64,000 nucleotides of DNA, from assembly GCF_009696375.1 (NCBI RefSeq), contig NZ_VUMD01000001.1, positions 310,001 through 374,000 on the forward strand, written 5' to 3'. The position numbers and the translations under genes are program-made. Below are positions 1 to 7,891 of this stretch, one piece after another. Under the pieces are notes generated by a model, which was not told where the DNA came from, searched no databases, and was given only the letters and a program-made list of their open reading frames with translations. The stretch comes from Clostridium porci. GTDB lineage: Bacteria > Bacillota > Clostridia > Lachnospirales > Lachnospiraceae. The stretch's first letter is position 1; each line of letters opens with the position of its first letter.

Positions 1-1
1 A

Positions 2-862
2 TATGCAAAGATCGGCTTTCAGGTCAGCGAGCTGTTTGACCAGGAGCTGTTAAAGGAGAAGGCTTATCGGGTGTGCGAGCAGAAAAATGTGATACTAAAG
101 CATTTATATCACAAGCCAACGCTGGAACCGGAGGAAATTCTGAAGGAGCTTTTCAGCTACCGGGATATGATTGAGCCATATGTATGCGATACGTCAGCTT
201 ATCTTTATGATGCGATTAAGGAGGGAAAGAGGATTCTTTTAGAGGGGCAGCTTGGGTCTTTAAAAGATCCGGATCATGGAATTTATCCTATGGTAACCTC
301 ATCCTCCACTCTGGCTGCTTACGGCGCTGTTGGAGCAGGTATTCCTCCCTATGAGATTCAGAATATCACCACAGTTGTAAAGGCTTACTCCAGCGCAGTG
401 GGGGCGGGAGCCTTTGTTAGCGAGATATTTGGTGATGAGGCGGAGGAGCTTAGACACCGGGGCGGCGACGGTGGAGAATATGGAGCTACCACAGGACGTC
501 CAAGACGTGTGGGCTGGTTTGATGCAGTGGCTACTAGATATGGATGCCGGATTCAGGGGACTACAGAGGTAGCTTTTACGGTTCTGGATGTGCTGGGATA
601 CCTGGAGGAAATTCCTGTGTGCGTGGGATATGAGATTGGAGGACAGGTTACACGTGATTTTCCGGATACTGCCAGACTGGAAAAAGCGAAGCCTGTATTT
701 ACAAAGCTTCCCGGATGGAAATGCGACATCCGGGGCATTAAAAGGTACGGGGATTTGCCGGAGAACTGCCGCAGATACATCGAGTTTGTGGAAAAGGAGA
801 TAGAGGCGCCAATTACTATGGTTTCAAATGGTCCGGGACGGGATGATATTATTATGAGATAG
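2..862 (+). CDS. purA: Adenylosuccinate synthetase-like protein (5' truncated by window)
   Basis: This is the C-terminal part (about 286 codons) of a PurA-family enzyme, which joins IMP and aspartate using GTP in AMP synthesis. The frame is open from base 2, so the true start lies before the window; the GTG at 71 is internal. Family landmarks are GIYPMVTSS, the aspartate-loop region GATTGRPRRVGWFD and the C-terminal VSNGPGRDD. It is divergent: the segment that in ordinary PurA reads about TTRVGxGPFPTE here reads SSAVGAGAFVSE, so the Arg before Val-Gly is Ala. It may be a second PurA paralogue rather than the main enzyme. A terminator follows at 928-967. The family call is firm; the exact substrate is less sure. 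Confidence 0.85.
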   Translation, partial: YAKIGFQVSELFDQELLKEKAYRVCEQKNVILKHLYHKPTLEPEEILKELFSYRDMIEPYVCDTSAYLYDAIKEGKRILLEGQLGSLKDPDHGIYPMVTSSSTLAAYGAVGAGIPPYEIQNITTVVKAYSSAVGAGAFVSEIFGDEAEELRHRGGDGGEYGATTGRPRRVGWFDAVATRYGCRIQGTTEVAFTVLDVLGYLEEIPVCVGYEIGGQVTRDFPDTARLEKAKPVFTKLPGWKCDIRGIKRYGDLPENCRRYIEFVEKEIEAPITMVSNGPGRDDIIMR

Positions 863-927
863 AGGGAAAAAAGAAAGGAGACACACCGGCGGCTGGCCAA
901 CGCCCGGCCGCAGATGAAAGAAAAATA

Positions 928-967
928 CACGGTTCCAAGTAGTCTTTGGCTACTGGAACCGTATTTT
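928..967 (+). terminator. Rho-independent terminator of the purA-like gene
   Basis: A stem ACGGTTCCA-GTAG pairs with CTAC-TGGAACCGT (one bulge) around a short loop and is followed by ATTTTTG. It lies 66 bases after the purA-like stop codon. Confidence 0.8.
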
Positions 968-1104
968 TGTACCACATTTTCATGAAGAACGAACCCCATA
1001 TGACAAACGCATGAATGAACAAAGGGTAGATGCTCTGAGCCTGAATGTGATGAAAGAGTGAGATAGAATTACCTCTGTGGCTCAGGCGCAAATGAACAGT
1101 TCGG
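968..1104. other. Intergenic stretch, no gene seen
   Basis: No credible ORF is seen. The stretch holds an inverted repeat CTGAGCC (about 1034) / GGCTCAG (about 1079) without a T-tract, so it may be a weak 3' structure for the reverse-strand gene ending at 1105. A GCATGAATGAACAAA segment near 1009-1023 resembles, on the minus strand, the right arm of the inverted-repeat elements at 41.8 and 57.3 kb. Confidence 0.4.
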
Positions 1105-1356
1105 TCAGTCCTTTGGATGTTGGAAGCCGCCTTTCCTTTCCATCAGCTTGTGATCCTTAGGTGTATTACGTGAATTTTTTAGAACACGGGTCATAAGCCC
1201 TATGGCGTAAAACAGGACGGAAAGAAATACGATGGAAAAGAACACCGCCATCAGCTGCTCCTTCGGCGCTCCTGTAACCGCTAGAACTATGGCAGCGATG
1301 AAAAGTCCGGCCAGCAGTATAGCTCCTGCCAGGGCCATGATTCGTTTTAACTTCAT
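1105..1356 (-). CDS. Small two-TM membrane protein, unknown function
   Basis: An 83-residue protein with two hydrophobic segments, at about residues 7-28 and 36-58, and a charged basic tail (KNSRNTPKDHKLMERKGG). I do not recognise a named family. It lies 61 bases downstream of the ABC-F gene on the same strand and is preceded by AAGGAG about 11 bases before its ATG, so it is probably co-transcribed with the ABC-F gene. Function cannot be assigned; coding status rests on the ribosome binding site and the clean hydrophobicity pattern. Confidence 0.65.
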   Translation of the reverse strand: MKLKRIMALAGAILLAGLFIAAIVLAVTGAPKEQLMAVFFSIVFLSVLFYAIGLMTRVLKNSRNTPKDHKLMERKGGFQHPKD

Positions 1357-1417
1357 GGGTTAATTTTCTCCTTCTATAAATTAAGCGTAAGGTTAAAGCA
1401 ACTAACAGGAGGTAGCT

Positions 1418-3397
1418 TCAGGTTTCCTCAGCCAGCTGTTCCCACTGTTCATAGAGCGCCTCCAGCCGGGAAGCCAGCTCTTCCTTTTCCTGATTAAGCT
1501 CTACAAGACGAGCTACGTTTGTGTATACCTCCTCTCTGGAGAGCAGTTCGTTGATTTCGCTGTCTCTGGCTTCCAGGCTGCTGATGGAAGCCTCAGCCTT
1601 CTTAAGGGCATTCTGGCGTTTTCTCTGTCGGGCCTGTTCTTCTTTTTGTGATTTCCAGTCCTGCTTTACAATTTTGTCTGCTTTTTGGATGCCGGGGTGA
1701 AAGGCTGGATTTTTAACAGCGGCAGAGCCAGAGGGCAAGGATGGGGAGAACTGGGAGGAAGCTTTCACACTAGCTGAGTATGCGGCTTCTACATCTTCCT
1801 TCTTTTCCAGATAATAATCATAGTTACCAATATAGTTAATGAGGGACCGGCCTGTAAGATCCAGGATTCTGGTAGCAGTCCGGTTAATAAAATACCGATC
1901 ATGGGATACATAGAGTACAGTTCCGGTATACCGGTTCAGAGCGCTTTCCAGAATCTCCTTGGAGGTGATGTCCAGATGGTTGGTAGGCTCGTCCAGAAGC
2001 AGAAAATTCGCGTCTGAAAGCATCAGCTTGGCTAAGGAAACGCGGCCCCGTTCGCCGCCGCTTAAATCCCCTATCAGCTTAAATACATCATCACCGGTAA
2101 AGAGGAAGGAAGCCAGTGTGCTGCGGATCTGCGTATGGTTCATATTGGGGTAGGTATCCTGGATCTCGGCAAAAAGAGTTTTATCCATGTGCAGCACCTG
2201 GTGCTCCTGGTCATAGTAAGCCATATGAACCTTGGCGCCGATACGGACTTCTCCGCTGTCGGCAGAGATAAGTCCGTTGATAATTTTCAGCAAGGTTGTC
2301 TTCCCGGCGCCATTGCTGCCGATAATGGCTACCCGCTCCCCACGCTTTATCTCAAAGCTCGCGTTGGTGAAAAGCGTCTGATTGTCAAAGGATTTAGACA
2401 GATCCGTAACAGTAAGTACGTCATTGCCGCTTACTACATCCGGCTCCAGACGGATGTTCATGGAGTCATTGATTTCCACAGGCTTATCCAGACGTTCTAA
2501 TTTATCCAGCATTTTTTCACGGCTCTCAGCCCTGCGGATGGATTTTTCTCTGTTAAAGGACTTAAGCTTAGCGATAACTGCCTCCTGATGCTTGATTTCC
2601 TGCTGCTGGTTTAAGTAGGCCCGGATCTTAGCGTCCCGAAGCATAGCCTTTTTATCGCTGTAAGCAGAGTAGTTGCCTGCAAAAACAGTTCCTAAGCCAT
2701 TGTCCAGCTCGATAATTTTTGTTGCCACACGATCCAGAAAATAACGGTCATGAGCCACAATAAGTACACTGCCCCCGTAGGTTTTAAGATAAGTTTCCAG
2801 CCAGGAGACCGATTCCATATCCAGATGGTTAGTGGGCTCGTCCAGAAGAAGAACATTGGGCTTTGTTAAAAGAAGCTTACCTAGGGAGACACGTGTTTTT
2901 TGTCCGCCGGAGAGCGCATGTACAGGCTTCGTAAATTCCTCCTCCAAAAATCCAAGCCCTTTTAAAATACCTGTGATTTCGCTTTGGCAGGCATAGCCCT
3001 CAGCTAACTCAAAGGCGTGGCTTAACCGGCTGTACTCTGCCAGCATGGCTTCCAGCTCCCTGCCGGATACGATTTTCATCTGATGCTCCAGGCTGCGAAG
3101 CCGTTCCTCCATTAAAAGAACATCCCTTTTGACCTCTAAAAGAGCCTCATAGACGGTGTGCCTGTCCTCCAGATCCTGATGCTGGGACAAATACCCCACT
3201 GTGGCGCCTCTGGATAAGGCAACCGTTCCCTGATCGGCTGTCAGTTCTCCTATGATGATTTTTAGCAGGGTGGATTTTCCTGCGCCGTTAATTCCTACAA
3301 TGGCTGCCTTTTCGTGCTCCTCCAGGTGGAAGGACACCCCCCTTAAAATTTCCTTTTCCCCGAAGGATTTACTTATATTGCTGCATGATAAAAGCAT
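1418..3397 (-). CDS. ABC-F family ATPase (YdiF-like), translation factor or ribosome protection type
   Basis: A 659-residue soluble protein with two ABC domains and no membrane segment, which defines ABC-F proteins that act in the ribosomal E site. Domain 1 has Walker A GINGAGKST (about 36-44), signature LSGGQKTRVSLGK and Walker B LLLDEPTNHLD. Domain 2 has GSNGAGKTT (about 360), LSGGERGRVSLAK and LLLDEPTNHLD. The inter-domain linker is charged and helical. The C-terminal ~120 residues form a Lys/Glu-rich probable coiled coil, as in YdiF/Uup-like members. AAGGAG precedes the ATG and a TTGAAA-17-TATACT promoter lies at 3448-3476. Antibiotic resistance cannot be inferred from sequence; a housekeeping role is equally likely. 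Confidence 0.9.
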   Translation of the reverse strand: MLLSCSNISKSFGEKEILRGVSFHLEEHEKAAIVGINGAGKSTLLKIIIGELTADQGTVALSRGATVGYLSQHQDLEDRHTVYEALLEVKRDVLLMEERLRSLEHQMKIVSGRELEAMLAEYSRLSHAFELAEGYACQSEITGILKGLGFLEEEFTKPVHALSGGQKTRVSLGKLLLTKPNVLLLDEPTNHLDMESVSWLETYLKTYGGSVLIVAHDRYFLDRVATKIIELDNGLGTVFAGNYSAYSDKKAMLRDAKIRAYLNQQQEIKHQEAVIAKLKSFNREKSIRRAESREKMLDKLERLDKPVEINDSMNIRLEPDVVSGNDVLTVTDLSKSFDNQTLFTNASFEIKRGERVAIIGSNGAGKTTLLKIINGLISADSGEVRIGAKVHMAYYDQEHQVLHMDKTLFAEIQDTYPNMNHTQIRSTLASFLFTGDDVFKLIGDLSGGERGRVSLAKLMLSDANFLLLDEPTNHLDITSKEILESALNRYTGTVLYVSHDRYFINRTATRILDLTGRSLINYIGNYDYYLEKKEDVEAAYSASVKASSQFSPSLPSGSAAVKNPAFHPGIQKADKIVKQDWKSQKEEQARQRKRQNALKKAEASISSLEARDSEINELLSREEVYTNVARLVELNQEKEELASRLEALYEQWEQLAEET

Positions 3398-3447
3398 GAT
3401 AAGCTCCTTATAAAAACTCCATTATTTCACGCTGCTGCGCTTCCACA

Positions 3448-3476
3448 AGTATAATATATGCCGATTATTTTTTCAA
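3448..3476 (-). promoter_or_regulatory. Sigma-A-like promoter for the ABC-F gene
   Basis: On the minus strand, TTGAAA (3476-3471) and TATACT (3453-3448) are 17 bases apart. The promoter is back to back with the rex promoter. Confidence 0.65.
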
Positions 3477-3495
3477 GAACATCCTGAAACATGAT

Positions 3496-3524
3496 TTGAC
3501 ATTTTTTTGACGGATGTTTATAAT
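3496..3524 (+). promoter_or_regulatory. Consensus sigma-A promoter for rex
   Basis: TTGACA at 3496-3501 and TATAAT at 3519-3524 with a 17-base spacer: a perfect match to the vegetative consensus, 45 bases before the rex start. Confidence 0.9.
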
Positions 3525-3568
3525 AGAACCATTAAAGTTTACAGACAACGTAAGGGGAAGGTGGAGCG

Positions 3569-4222
3569 ATGGAGCGCAAGGAAATATCGAAGGCAGTGAT
3601 TTCTAGGCTGCCCCGTTATTACCGTTATTTAGGAGAGCTGATTGAGGAGGGAGTGGAGCGGATTTCTTCCAATGAACTGAGCGCCAGGATGAAGGTAACG
3701 GCTTCTCAGATTCGTCAAGATTTAAACAATTTCGGGGGATTTGGACAGCAGGGGTATGGTTACAATGTAAAGTACCTTTATTCAGAGATTGCCAGGATAC
3801 TTGGCATTGACCAGCAGCATAACCTGATTATTATCGGAGCGGGAAATTTAGGGCAGGCCATTGCCAATTATACAAATTTTGAGCGGAGGGGCTTCGTTAT
3901 CAAGGGGATGTTTGATATTAATCCGAAGCTTATTGGCCTGGTAATCCGTGGAATCGAAGTCCGCTCTGTAGATGACCTGGAACATTTTATTAGGGAAAAT
4001 GAAATCCAGATTGCGGCATTGACGATCCCTAAGACCAAAGCGCCTGAAATTGCGCAGCGTCTGGTAAACGCTGGAATAAAGGCTATCTGGAATTTCGCCC
4101 ATACCGATTTGGTAGTTCCGGAGGGTGTGGTAGTGGAGAATGTACATTTGTCAGAAAGTCTGATGCGCTTGTCCTACCGGGTGTGCAGTATGTATGACCA
4201 GGAGCCAGAAAAAATTAAGTAA
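3569..4222 (+). CDS. rex: Redox-sensing transcriptional repressor Rex
   Basis: A 217-residue NADH/NAD+-responsive repressor. The N-terminal winged helix (about 1-80) carries the typical SRLPRYYRYL and ASQIRQDLNNFGGFGQQGYGY segments. A Rossmann domain follows with GAGNLGQA at about 90-97. Rex represses fermentation and electron-transfer genes when NADH is low. It starts at the ATG after AAGGGGAAGGTGGAG, has its own consensus promoter and ends before a strong terminator. I saw no clear TTGTGA-N6-TCACAA Rex operator at its own promoter. Length and motifs match the family fully. Confidence 0.97.
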   Translation: MERKEISKAVISRLPRYYRYLGELIEEGVERISSNELSARMKVTASQIRQDLNNFGGFGQQGYGYNVKYLYSEIARILGIDQQHNLIIIGAGNLGQAIANYTNFERRGFVIKGMFDINPKLIGLVIRGIEVRSVDDLEHFIRENEIQIAALTIPKTKAPEIAQRLVNAGIKAIWNFAHTDLVVPEGVVVENVHLSESLMRLSYRVCSMYDQEPEKIK

Positions 4223-4228
4223 GCTAGC

Positions 4229-4270
4229 GCCGGCAAGCAAAGAAAGAATCCTTTCGCTTGCCGGCTTTTT
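4229..4270 (+). terminator. Terminator after rex
   Basis: GCCGGCAAGC pairs perfectly with GCTTGCCGGC, with an inner GAAAG/CTTTC extension, followed directly by TTTTT. Confidence 0.9.
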
Positions 4271-4296
4271 GCAGTTAAAGTTAGGAGGTATGGAGT

Positions 4297-5847
4297 ATGA
4301 GGGCTCTTGTAACCGGAAGGCAGATGAAAGAAATTGACGCATATACCATCCATACCATAGGAATCCCTTCGCTGGTTCTTATGGAGCGGGCCGCTATGGC
4401 AGTCGTGAAAGAGGTGAAGCGTCTGGCTGCAGAGCTAAAGGGGAAGGAGGCCGGACAGGTACGGATCTGGTCTTTGTGCGGACCGGGCAACAACGGCGCG
4501 GACGGAGTGGCTGCGGCCAGAATTCTCTGCCTGGAGGGGTATCAGGCGGAAATCCTTATGGCAGGAGATCCGGGGCGTCAGAGTGATGAGTGTAAGGTTC
4601 AGCTTGATATTGCCCGGCATGTAGGCGTAGTGGTACGAGAGTGGCAAAGGGCAAAGGGAGAAAGCTGCGATATTTTAATAGATGCGGTATTTGGCGTGGG
4701 GCTTACCAGGCCAGTGGAAGGAGACTTCAAGGAGTGTCTGGTCATGGCGGCAGAGTCAGGCGCATCCAAAGTAGCTTCAGTGGATATGCCATCAGGGATT
4801 CATTCAGATACGGGAGCAGTAATGGGAGCCGCTGTAAAGGCTGATGTGACAGTTACCTTTGGCTGGGAGAAGGCAGGAACTGTATTATATCCGGGAAGAA
4901 GCTATGGAGGCCGTGTGGTTATGGCAGATATTGGCCTTCCCAGCCAGGCGCTTGCTGTGGTGAAAAAGAACGGAACTGGTGAATATATGTTTACCTGTGA
5001 TGAGAAGGATTTAAAACGGATACCAGGCCGCCCGGCCTATTCCAATAAAGGCACCTTCGGAAGGGTTCTTATAGCGGCAGGTTCTAAAAACATGTGCGGA
5101 GCCGCATATCTAAGCGCCTTGGCCGCCTACCGCACAGGAGCGGGACTTGTAAAGCTTCTCACGGTGGAGGAGAACCGGGAGATCTTACAGCAGCGTCTTC
5201 CTGAGGCTATTATTGACACCTATACTGCAAAGCAGCTGATGGAAGAAAGAGAGAAATTTGAACGAATGATCGAGGAGCAGATGAGCTGGGCCGACGTGGT
5301 GGTTCTGGGGCCGGGTTTGGGCAGAGAGCCTTATGTAGAATATCTGGTAGAGGATATAATGACCAGCGCCCATGTGCCGGTGATTATTGACGCAGATGGT
5401 TTGAATACCATTGCGGCTCATCCTTATCTCACCTCCTACTATACGGAAAGCATCACAATCACTCCTCATCTGGGAGAGATGGCACGGCTTACAGGGGAGT
5501 CCATAGCTGATATTCAGGAGAATGTGGCAGCAGCAGCTAAGGCCTATGCAGACAGGTATGGAATCACCTGCGTGCTAAAGGATGCGGCTACGGTAGTAGC
5601 CGGAAAGGCCGCTGGAATTTATATCAATTCCAGCGGCAGCAGCGCTATGGCAAAGGCAGGGTCAGGGGATGTGCTTACAGGGATCATTGCCGGACTGATT
5701 GCTATTGGAATGGAAGAGGACGCGGCGGTAATGGGCGTTTACCTTCACGGCAGAGCCGGAGAGGAAGCGGCAAAGCTGAAGGGGCAGCACAGCCTGCTTG
5801 CTTCGGATTTGGCAGACTGTATTGGGAAGGCTATGAAGCAGGTTTAA
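4297..5847 (+). CDS. nnrD: Bifunctional NAD(P)H-hydrate epimerase / ADP-dependent NAD(P)H-hydrate dehydratase
   Basis: A 516-residue fusion enzyme that repairs hydrated, inactive NADH and NADPH. The N-terminal YjeF/NnrE epimerase domain (about 1-215) has GPGNNGADG at 62-70. The C-terminal ribokinase-like NnrD dehydratase domain (about 230-516) has ITPHLGEMARLTG and GSGDVLTGIIAG near residue 450, the nucleotide-binding and catalytic Asp region. It starts at ATG 4297, 7 bases after TTAGGAGGT. No promoter is obvious after the rex terminator, so read-through from rex is possible. alr follows closely; nnrD-alr adjacency is common in Gram-positive bacteria. The fused form is the standard bacterial arrangement. 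Confidence 0.95.
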   Translation: MRALVTGRQMKEIDAYTIHTIGIPSLVLMERAAMAVVKEVKRLAAELKGKEAGQVRIWSLCGPGNNGADGVAAARILCLEGYQAEILMAGDPGRQSDECKVQLDIARHVGVVVREWQRAKGESCDILIDAVFGVGLTRPVEGDFKECLVMAAESGASKVASVDMPSGIHSDTGAVMGAAVKADVTVTFGWEKAGTVLYPGRSYGGRVVMADIGLPSQALAVVKKNGTGEYMFTCDEKDLKRIPGRPAYSNKGTFGRVLIAAGSKNMCGAAYLSALAAYRTGAGLVKLLTVEENREILQQRLPEAIIDTYTAKQLMEEREKFERMIEEQMSWADVVVLGPGLGREPYVEYLVEDIMTSAHVPVIIDADGLNTIAAHPYLTSYYTESITITPHLGEMARLTGESIADIQENVAAAAKAYADRYGITCVLKDAATVVAGKAAGIYINSSGSSAMAKAGSGDVLTGIIAGLIAIGMEEDAAVMGVYLHGRAGEEAAKLKGQHSLLASDLADCIGKAMKQV

Positions 5848-5891
5848 AAGCATTGTGTAATGAAGATAGGAAAACCAGGAGGCAAATCAAA

Positions 5892-7082
5892 ATGATACCC
5901 TATACCAGAGTGTTTGCAACTGTGAATTTAGATGCCGTTGTATCTAATATGAAGTCCATGAAGGAGAGCCTGCCCGCCTCTACTGCTATTATGGGCGTTG
6001 TAAAAGCAGACGGCTATGGACACGGCTCTGTGCCGGTAGCCAAAGCCATCGCCCCTTATGTAGAGGGCTATGCGGTAGCTACCATAGATGAGGCGATTCT
6101 TTTGCGCCGGCACGGCATTGGGAAAATGATTATGATACTGGGCATAACCCATGAAAGCTATTATGAGGATCTGCTGCTTTATGACATTCATCCAACGGTG
6201 TTTCGGCTTGAAGAGGCTGAAAAGCTTTCCGAAACAGCTGTAAAAAGAGGAAGGCAGGCATCTGTCCATCTGGCTTTGGATACGGGAATGAACCGCATTG
6301 GAATGTCTCCCACCCAGGAGTCTGCTGATTTGGTTTATACTATGAGCTGTCTGCCAGGAATCAGGCTGGAGGGGCTGTTCACTCATTTTGCCAGAGCCGA
6401 CGAGCTGGATAAGACTGCTTATGAGGCTCAGTTTCAGGCTTATGAGGCATTTTCTCATAAGCTGCTGTCCCGGGGAATCACAATTCCCATCCGTCACTGC
6501 TCCAATAGCGCCGGGATTGTGGAGGGATTGGCGTCTAATGAACTTGATATGGTAAGAGCGGGCATATCCATCTATGGACTGTATCCCTCTGGTGAGGTGA
6601 GCCGGGAGAGGGTGAAGCTGCTTCCGGCCATGGAGCTGAAAAGCTTTATTTCCTGTATAAAGACCATAGAGCCAGGGGCAGCTGTAAGCTATGGCGGAAC
6701 CTTTGTAGCGAAGAACACCATGAAGGTGGCTACGATTCCCACAGGCTACGGGGACGGTTATCCCAGAGGACTTTCAAATAAGGGAAGCGTCCTGATTCAT
6801 GGACAGCGGGCCAGAATTCTTGGCCGTGTCTGCATGGATCAGTTTATGGTGGATGTGACGGATATACCTGAAGCGGAAGAAAATGACCAGGTGACACTGA
6901 TAGGAAAGGATATGAGGGAAAGGATAACTGTGGAGGAACTGGCAGACCTTAGCGAAGGTTTCCACTATGAAATACTCTGCGGCATTGGAAAGCGGGTGCC
7001 AAGAGTCTACTTAAGACATGGTTCTGTCGTAGGGACAAAGGATTACTTTAACGATGTCTATCAGGACTTTGGATATATGTAA
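5892..7082 (+). CDS. alr: Alanine racemase
   Basis: A 396-residue PLP enzyme that makes D-alanine for peptidoglycan. The PLP lysine is K38 in VVKADGYGHG. The C-terminal beta domain contains SYGGTF with the second catalytic Tyr, and RVCMDQFMVDV. The start is set at ATG 5892 because AGGAGG lies at 5876-5881; an upstream in-frame ATG at 5853 would add 13 unrelated residues. It lies 44 bases after nnrD and just before the mazF-like gene, as in many Firmicutes (alr-ndoAI-ndoA in Bacillus). Confidence 0.96.
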   Translation: MIPYTRVFATVNLDAVVSNMKSMKESLPASTAIMGVVKADGYGHGSVPVAKAIAPYVEGYAVATIDEAILLRRHGIGKMIMILGITHESYYEDLLLYDIHPTVFRLEEAEKLSETAVKRGRQASVHLALDTGMNRIGMSPTQESADLVYTMSCLPGIRLEGLFTHFARADELDKTAYEAQFQAYEAFSHKLLSRGITIPIRHCSNSAGIVEGLASNELDMVRAGISIYGLYPSGEVSRERVKLLPAMELKSFISCIKTIEPGAAVSYGGTFVAKNTMKVATIPTGYGDGYPRGLSNKGSVLIHGQRARILGRVCMDQFMVDVTDIPEAEENDQVTLIGKDMRERITVEELADLSEGFHYEILCGIGKRVPRVYLRHGSVVGTKDYFNDVYQDFGYM

Positions 7083-7186
7083 AAGCCTACCAGGCTCCAA
7101 ATCGGCCTCTGGCTCATATGATAAATGTATATACCTGAGAAATATGTCAATACTAAAGTTGAATCAATCGACGGAGTGTGAACAGT

Positions 7187-7534
7187 GTGATTATCAGACG
7201 TGGTGACATTTATTATGCGGATTTGCGGCCGGTGGTAGGATCGGAGCAGGGGGGAGTGCGTCCTGTGCTCATTATACAAAACGATGTAGGCAATAAGCAC
7301 AGTCCAACGGTTATCTGCGCAGCGATCACATCCCGTATGAATAAAGCCAAGCTACCTACCCATGTGGAGCTGAACGCCAGAAGGTGCGACATGATTAAAA
7401 ATTCCGTTATTCTCCTGGAGCAGCTTCGAACCATTGACAAGCAGAGGCTGAAGGAGAAAATCTGTCATATAGACCAGGAGCTGCAAAAGCGGGTGGATGA
7501 GGCTCTAATGATTAGTCTGGAACTGCGTACATAA
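7187..7534 (+). CDS. mazF: MazF/PemK-type mRNA interferase (EndoA-like)
   Basis: A 115-residue toxin-type endoribonuclease nearly collinear with Bacillus Ndo[32 protein letters not shown], the [14 protein letters not shown] segment and [14 protein letters not shown]. The start is the GTG at 7187, which is 10 bases after GGAG and aligns with the family N-terminus; the GTG at 7178 is too close to that site. The Arg of GGVRP and the Thr of AAITS match catalytic positions of the family. No antitoxin gene fits in the 104 bases after alr, unlike the Bacillus ndoAI-ndoA pair. A terminator follows at 7588. Confidence 0.92.
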   Translation: MIIRRGDIYYADLRPVVGSEQGGVRPVLIIQNDVGNKHSPTVICAAITSRMNKAKLPTHVELNARRCDMIKNSVILLEQLRTIDKQRLKEKICHIDQELQKRVDEALMISLELRT

Positions 7535-7587
7535 GAGGGCAGTTCCGGATAGGTGGATACCCATACAGATACGTTTGAATTTTTTAT

Positions 7588-7630
7588 CAGGTGCAGGCGG
7601 TATTGATTTTTACCGCTTGCACCTGCTTTT
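7588..7630 (+). terminator. Terminator after mazF
   Basis: CAGGTGCAGGCGGTA pairs with TACCGCTTGCACCTG (one G-U) around an 8-base loop, followed by CTTTTACTT. Confidence 0.85.
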
Positions 7631-7891
7631 ACTTGCGCTGCCTCTCTCTTAAAACGCTATGCAGTGGGAGAACACAGGAGGCAGGGAATGAAGAAAGCTG
7701 CGAAAGCTAAAGTGTAGCTGCCATTGACGAAATTTAAATAAAATGATATTATAAGCAGAGCTATGCCGTGATGTGAGGGGTATTGCTCTGCTTGTTAGCT
7801 TTGAACGTAGCGGAGGAAGCTGCTGCCGTGGACAGGCCTTTTGCCGGACAGAGGCAGAGCTTCATGCGTATGAAAGGAGTCTATTTATATT
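7631..7891 (+). other. Gene-free leader region with inverted repeats
   Basis: No ORF is convincing here. The region contains the promoter at 7724-7752; a perfect 9-bp inverted repeat AAGCAGAGC (7753-7761) / GCTCTGCTT (7785-7793) that spans the predicted start point; and a second hairpin of GAAGCTGCTGCC (7816-7827) with GGCAGAGCTTC (7853-7863), ending just before the ribosome binding site. It could be a structured leader or an operator. I could not match it to a known riboswitch. Confidence 0.5.
7724..7752 (+). promoter_or_regulatory. Sigma-A-like promoter for the CorC-type gene
   Basis: TTGACG (7724-7729), 17-base spacer, TATTAT (7747-7752). It gives a leader of about 130 bases before the coding start at 7892. 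Confidence 0.7.

Noticed and set aside
3480-3568. Rex operator at the rex promoter
   Set aside because: No TTGTGA-N6-TCACAA-like palindrome was found there.
7753-7870. Manganese (yybP-ykoY) type riboswitch before the CorC-type gene
   Set aside because: The hairpins are real but the conserved sequence elements of that class were not found.
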